From G963665925 sp963665925 (GTDB lineage Bacteria > Bacillota > Clostridia > Peptostreptococcales > Acidaminobacteraceae): 64,000 bases of DNA. The stretch covers positions 930,001-994,000 of the forward strand of contig OY762511.1 in the NCBI GenBank assembly GCA_963665925.1, read 5' to 3'. The notes below the pieces were generated by a model, which saw nothing but the letters and a program-made list of their open reading frames with translations, had not been told where the DNA came from and made no database searches. Positions within the stretch are counted from its first letter, which is position 1, and each line of letters begins with the position of its first letter. Made by a program: the position numbers and the translations under genes. Of this stretch, positions 61,801-64,000 are shown one piece after another.

Positions 61801-64000
61801 TATCAACAGCACCTGGTTGGTCTATCGCCAGTGCACCTGCATCTGAGTAAACATCGCCTTCTGTCAGTGTCACGATTTCATCACCCAGCAGCTTGAGTAC
61901 AGGCAGTGTCGCATCTGCCTCAACATTTACTTTTTCTGAAGCCTTTGACGTTTCACCATTCATAGTCTGCTTCACAAAGTATCCATCGTCTGGTGTAACA
62001 CCTGTAAATATAACGTTGCCTGATACGTCGGCTTTCTCTACCGCTACTGGCACTCCGCTCTCATCATAAAGCGTTACTGCAGCACCAGGTATAGCACCGG
62101 TTACCGTAACCGTTTTTATACCATTTTCCGAACCCGTCACACTTGGCGCTTGAGGAATAACAATTAGGGTTCTTACTTTTTCAGCAGCCTTATTCCCTGT
62201 ACTGTCTTCAACGTTGTATGTGATGTAATATCTACCCGGTTCAGAAGTGTTAACCTGGTTTACAGCCTTGATTTTATCTGTCAAGTCTCCCTCTTCAGGA
62301 TCTTCAGCGTCTGCGCCTGCATCAGCGTAGAGTGCCCCTGCTACAAGTGTAATTTCCGCTTCACCTCTGAGTGTAATCACGGGCGCGCCCTTGTCTGCGC
62401 CAACATCTACAGAATCCGATGCGTCTGACGCAACGCCATTTACAACCTGTGAAGCAGTATAATCATCTGCAGGTGTCACGTTCATAAAGATGACTTTCCC
62501 TTTTGAATCTGCAGTTGCTGTATCCACTAGGTTGCCCTTTGCATCATACAGATTTACCTCAGCACCAGGTTCAGCACCTGTTACCGTTACTACTTTTTTA
62601 CCATCCACCGAACCGGACACATTCAGGTCCATTGGTTTAATGATGAGCGTTCTTACTGCTTGCGCAAAATTGTCAGCTAAATCTTTCACATAATAAACAA
62701 TGTTAAAAGTACCTGGTTCTTCAGGTGTGAAGCCTGTGAATATATCTATGGCACTTCCCGAAGTTATGTCAATTGCACTGCCTGATGTAACCTCAAGTTC
62801 ACCAGATTCATTTACATAGATGGCATTTGTGCTGATCAGATTAAGTGCACTACCTGATGTAACTTCAATCGCAGTCCCAGATGTCGTTTGGATTGCTGAA
62901 CCTGAAGTTGTCTTGTAGCTCACGCCAGTAATGAACGGATGTATTGTCAGCATCTTAAAGGTGATGTCACCTTCTTCAGCATCAATGGCAATTGCACCTG
63001 GGTCTCTATAAACTTCTCCCACCTTAGCTTCAAGATTGATTTTCCCATCCCTTGAAACCACTGTAAGGACTGGCGCATTCACATCTGGTTTTACGTCTAT
63101 TGAAACTGAACAATCTGATTCTACACCGCCAAGAGTCTGAGTAACATCATAACCATCATCTGGATCAACATCATCAAAACGTACATTTCCACTTGCATCT
63201 GCCGTTTTCTTTGCAAGCAGATTTCCAGCTTTATCATAAAGCTTGACTTCGGCGCCCGGTGTTGCCGACACCGTAACTGTCTTAAGTCCATCCACTGAGC
63301 CTGTGACCGCAGGCACAGCTGGTTTCACTGTCACCGTACGCGTCACTGGTGTCGCCGCGTTTCCAGATGCATCGGACACATTGTAAGTAATGGTATAGAC
63401 GCCCGGTGTGTTCACGTCCACCGCTGCAGCGTCATCTGTTATATCATCTGTCAGGTCTAGATCACCCGGCTGATCTGTCGCTGATGCGCCAGCATCTGTA
63501 TAAGCGTCACCAGCTGTCAGGGTCACTGTTTCATCACCTGTCAGCGTCAGGACTGGGGCTGTCGTATCCGGTCCAACATCTGCCGCGCTCGACGCATCTG
63601 AGCTTACACCATTTACGGTCTGCTTTACCGTGTAACCCTCATCTACAGAAACGTCTGTGAAGGTTACATTTCCTAAACCGTCTGCTGTTGTGCTCGAAAC
63701 CACATTGTTGTTTTTGTCATAAAGGGTAACCGTCGCACTTGGTGTCGCCCCTGTCACATCAAGGGTCTTCAAACCATTAACTGAGCCTGTTATCGTAGGT
63801 ACACCTGGTTTCACTGTCACCGTACGCGTCACTGGTGTCGCCGCGTTTCCAGACGCATCGGACACATTGTAAGTAATGATATAGACGCCCGGTGTGTTCA
63901 CGTCCACCGCTGCAGCGTCATCTGTTATATCGTCTGTCAGGTCTAGGTCACCCGGATGATCTGTCGCTAATGCGCCAGCATCTGTATAAGCGTCACCAGC
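58808..64000 (-). CDS. Giant SLH-anchored repeat surface protein, 5' partial
   Basis: At least 1,730 residues lie in the window and the frame stays open to the edge, so the N-terminus is beyond 64000. From the N-side: alternating ~80-residue modules of two kinds, DUF5011-like Ig domains (APVLTLTGDETVTLTAGDAYTDAGA, then GVYTITYNVSDASGNAATPVTRTVTV) and CarboxypepD-reg/SdrD-B-like domains (GSVDGLKTVTVSATPGAEVKLYDKAGNLL), five or so of each, 162 residues per pair. Next come invasin-like and Cna-B-like domains (around nt 60,200-61,400), a Lys/Ser-rich linker (SSSKKKKNSKSEETN), an extracellular adhesin-type domain, and three S-layer homology domains near 58,860-59,470 (for example VAGYGDGTFRPDSFITRAE). 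It is a cell-wall-bound adhesin or S-layer-associated protein. Confidence 0.9.
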   Translation of the reverse strand, partial: AGDAYTDAGALATDHPGDLDLTDDITDDAAAVDVNTPGVYIITYNVSDASGNAATPVTRTVTVKPGVPTITGSVNGLKTLDVTGATPSATVTLYDKNNNVVSSTTADGLGNVTFTDVSVDEGYTVKQTVNGVSSDASSAADVGPDTTAPVLTLTGDETVTLTAGDAYTDAGASATDQPGDLDLTDDITDDAAAVDVNTPGVYTITYNVSDASGNAATPVTRTVTVKPAVPAVTGSVDGLKTVTVSATPGAEVKLYDKAGNLLAKKTADASGNVRFDDVDPDDGYDVTQTLGGVESDCSVSIDVKPDVNAPVLTVVSRDGKINLEAKVGEVYRDPGAIAIDAEEGDITFKMLTIHPFITGVSYKTTSGSAIQTTSGTAIEVTSGSALNLISTNAIYVNESGELEVTSGSAIDITSGSAIDIFTGFTPEEPGTFNIVYYVKDLADNFAQAVRTLIIKPMDLNVSGSVDGKKVVTVTGAEPGAEVNLYDAKGNLVDTATADSKGKVIFMNVTPADDYTASQVVNGVASDASDSVDVGADKGAPVITLRGEAEITLVAGALYADAGADAEDPEEGDLTDKIKAVNQVNTSEPGRYYITYNVEDSTGNKAAEKVRTLIVIPQAPSVTGSENGIKTVTVTGAIPGAAVTLYDESGVPVAVEKADVSGNVIFTGVTPDDGYFVKQTMNGETSKASEKVNVEADATLPVLKLLGDEIVTLTEGDVYSDAGALAIDQPGAVDISDRIVDNVSLVDTSTPGVYLVTYHVSDETGNEASPVSRTVIVKPASPVIKGSAGPDGIVVVKDARPGAQVKLYDGQGNVIATGTADDEGSVTFEDIPEGGGYQATQTLNGVESDKSNKSTVYKTINVGGSVTERDHSIAIENALVELYDMADNLIQSTVADENGIFDFEDPVPAGIYIVRSEKTPYQDATRMLDVSDANTAEYDSASNEIDIEIEMFGLFLELEAMPSAIVGDGEQVATLTTKVLDENKDPIADIEVVFEATKGTFVNGNTAITDENGIAQVQLKSEKIESVDSQKIPIVATVNDEEKGLYAQDRIYMTFEPSSIKGVVRDNATGTPIAGAKVEIEKDFDGDGIVEFRAVVETDENGIYTIPVPKGNTVYDITVTQTVTVGEKEVELSFTQKGEVGAITGVAKEEFEATNTAVGLITVVQPDASTAVFEDTSVFTLRVQDEDGNTASGITSSIGTDGTFISEGLTKGKTYTLDVVYTFDSGEEMVIGEANISVAEDGEINISQILIDPYGTITDSSTGQVIQGVYMQLYYANTARNVANGKTPGTLVNLPALSGFPPANNANPQYSDATGQYAWMVFPTTDYYLVGTKNGYQTYVSPQISVEKAIVRHDFSMDPIQSSSKKKKNSKSEETNAVVIPEEEIPAGSPDTSKVGITIFTDKEDMHTGDTLNVDIVVENLSGNSNLEDSTITMDLPEGFSSETVSEGSVVDGKLVVDIHDLEPGTQKHVRLKMKLDRAPEGGRLELDPMIKSASDNQIFMDLAHIDVNVYDELYFGEHKAYISGYPDETVRPDDYVTRAEMAVIFTRISDMDASSQLEHVFKDVSEAAWYAPYIDFVQSDGVMIGYGDGTFRPNENMTRAELASAIAVFADIVDQSPYVSQDAFEDISGHWANLSINEVERYHYVAGYGDGTFRPDSFITRAETVTLINNMLNRHPFMDMDIRFSDMGEEHWAFGDIMEASENHLYTVTNSMNEQVISVSENHQSDMGEE

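Overview
The window looks like the chromosome of a Gram-positive anaerobe of the class Clostridia, probably an amino-acid or organic-acid fermenter of the Peptostreptococcales/Acidaminobacter-Fusibacter type. The support is strong GGAGG-type ribosome sites, an SLH-domain surface protein, ECF vitamin transporters, a LytTR-DUF3021 pair, DUF1893 and DUF3842 proteins, two BKACE-type beta-keto acid cleavage enzymes, 4-hydroxybutyryl-CoA dehydratase and an oxygen-sensitive metabolism. The genus is inference. No rRNA, tRNA, CRISPR array or intact transposon was seen.

Layout. (1) 1-2.6 kb: the end of an ECF vitamin transporter operon whose last gene is a secreted alpha/alpha-toroid protein that may be an extracytoplasmic binding partner, possibly for cobalamin. 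(2) 2.6-7.3 kb: signalling genes (a soluble chemoreceptor with a C-terminal sensor domain, a DUF89 phosphatase, a FIST-GGDEF cyclase). (3) 7.3-8.5 kb: a decayed stretch with a CoA-transferase remnant and a transposase remnant. (4) 8.5-22.5 kb: an A+T-richer accessory island with 4-hydroxybutyryl-CoA dehydratase, thiolase, an OFA-type carrier, a DUF362 protein, a BKACE, an iron alcohol dehydrogenase, a cyclase-type hydrolase, a 3-hydroxyacyl-CoA dehydrogenase and a LarC1-like protein. Four textbook -24/-12 sigma-54 promoters lie in front of its transcription units and one sigma-54 activator is encoded inside, so it reads as a single regulon for one unidentified carbon source that ends in crotonyl-CoA/acetyl-CoA.

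(5) 22.8-25.4 kb: DUF1893, DUF3842, an ECF S component, and LytTR-DUF3021. (6) 25.5-33.6 kb: a second catabolic locus, all on the minus strand: Asp/Glu-racemase-like protein, TRAP transporter, GntR regulator, cupin, BKACE, four-carbon acid sugar kinase and class II aldolase. (7) 33.8-37.1 kb: metallo-beta-lactamase, MoaE-like, aldo-keto reductase, membrane protein. (8) 37.4-42.2 kb: an iron-type ABC importer with a PP2C-like phosphatase translationally coupled to it. (9) 42.3-50.5 kb: IclR, TRAP transporter, M20 amidohydrolase, PyrC, PyrK, PyrD. This order fits import and degradation of orotate or dihydroorotate through N-carbamoyl-aspartate better than pyrimidine synthesis. (10) 50.5-58.6 kb: lipoate ligase, a lipoyl-domain dihydrolipoamide dehydrogenase and an AhpD-like CxxC protein, then an exported PepF peptidase, MarR and an exported MsrAB. 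The first three could form a lipoate-driven peroxide/thiol system. (11) 58.8 kb to the edge: a very large repeat-built SLH surface protein that runs off the window.

Starts were chosen by ribosome-binding site and overlap and often differ from the longest open frame. Functions are from recognised sequence motifs only; no database search was possible.
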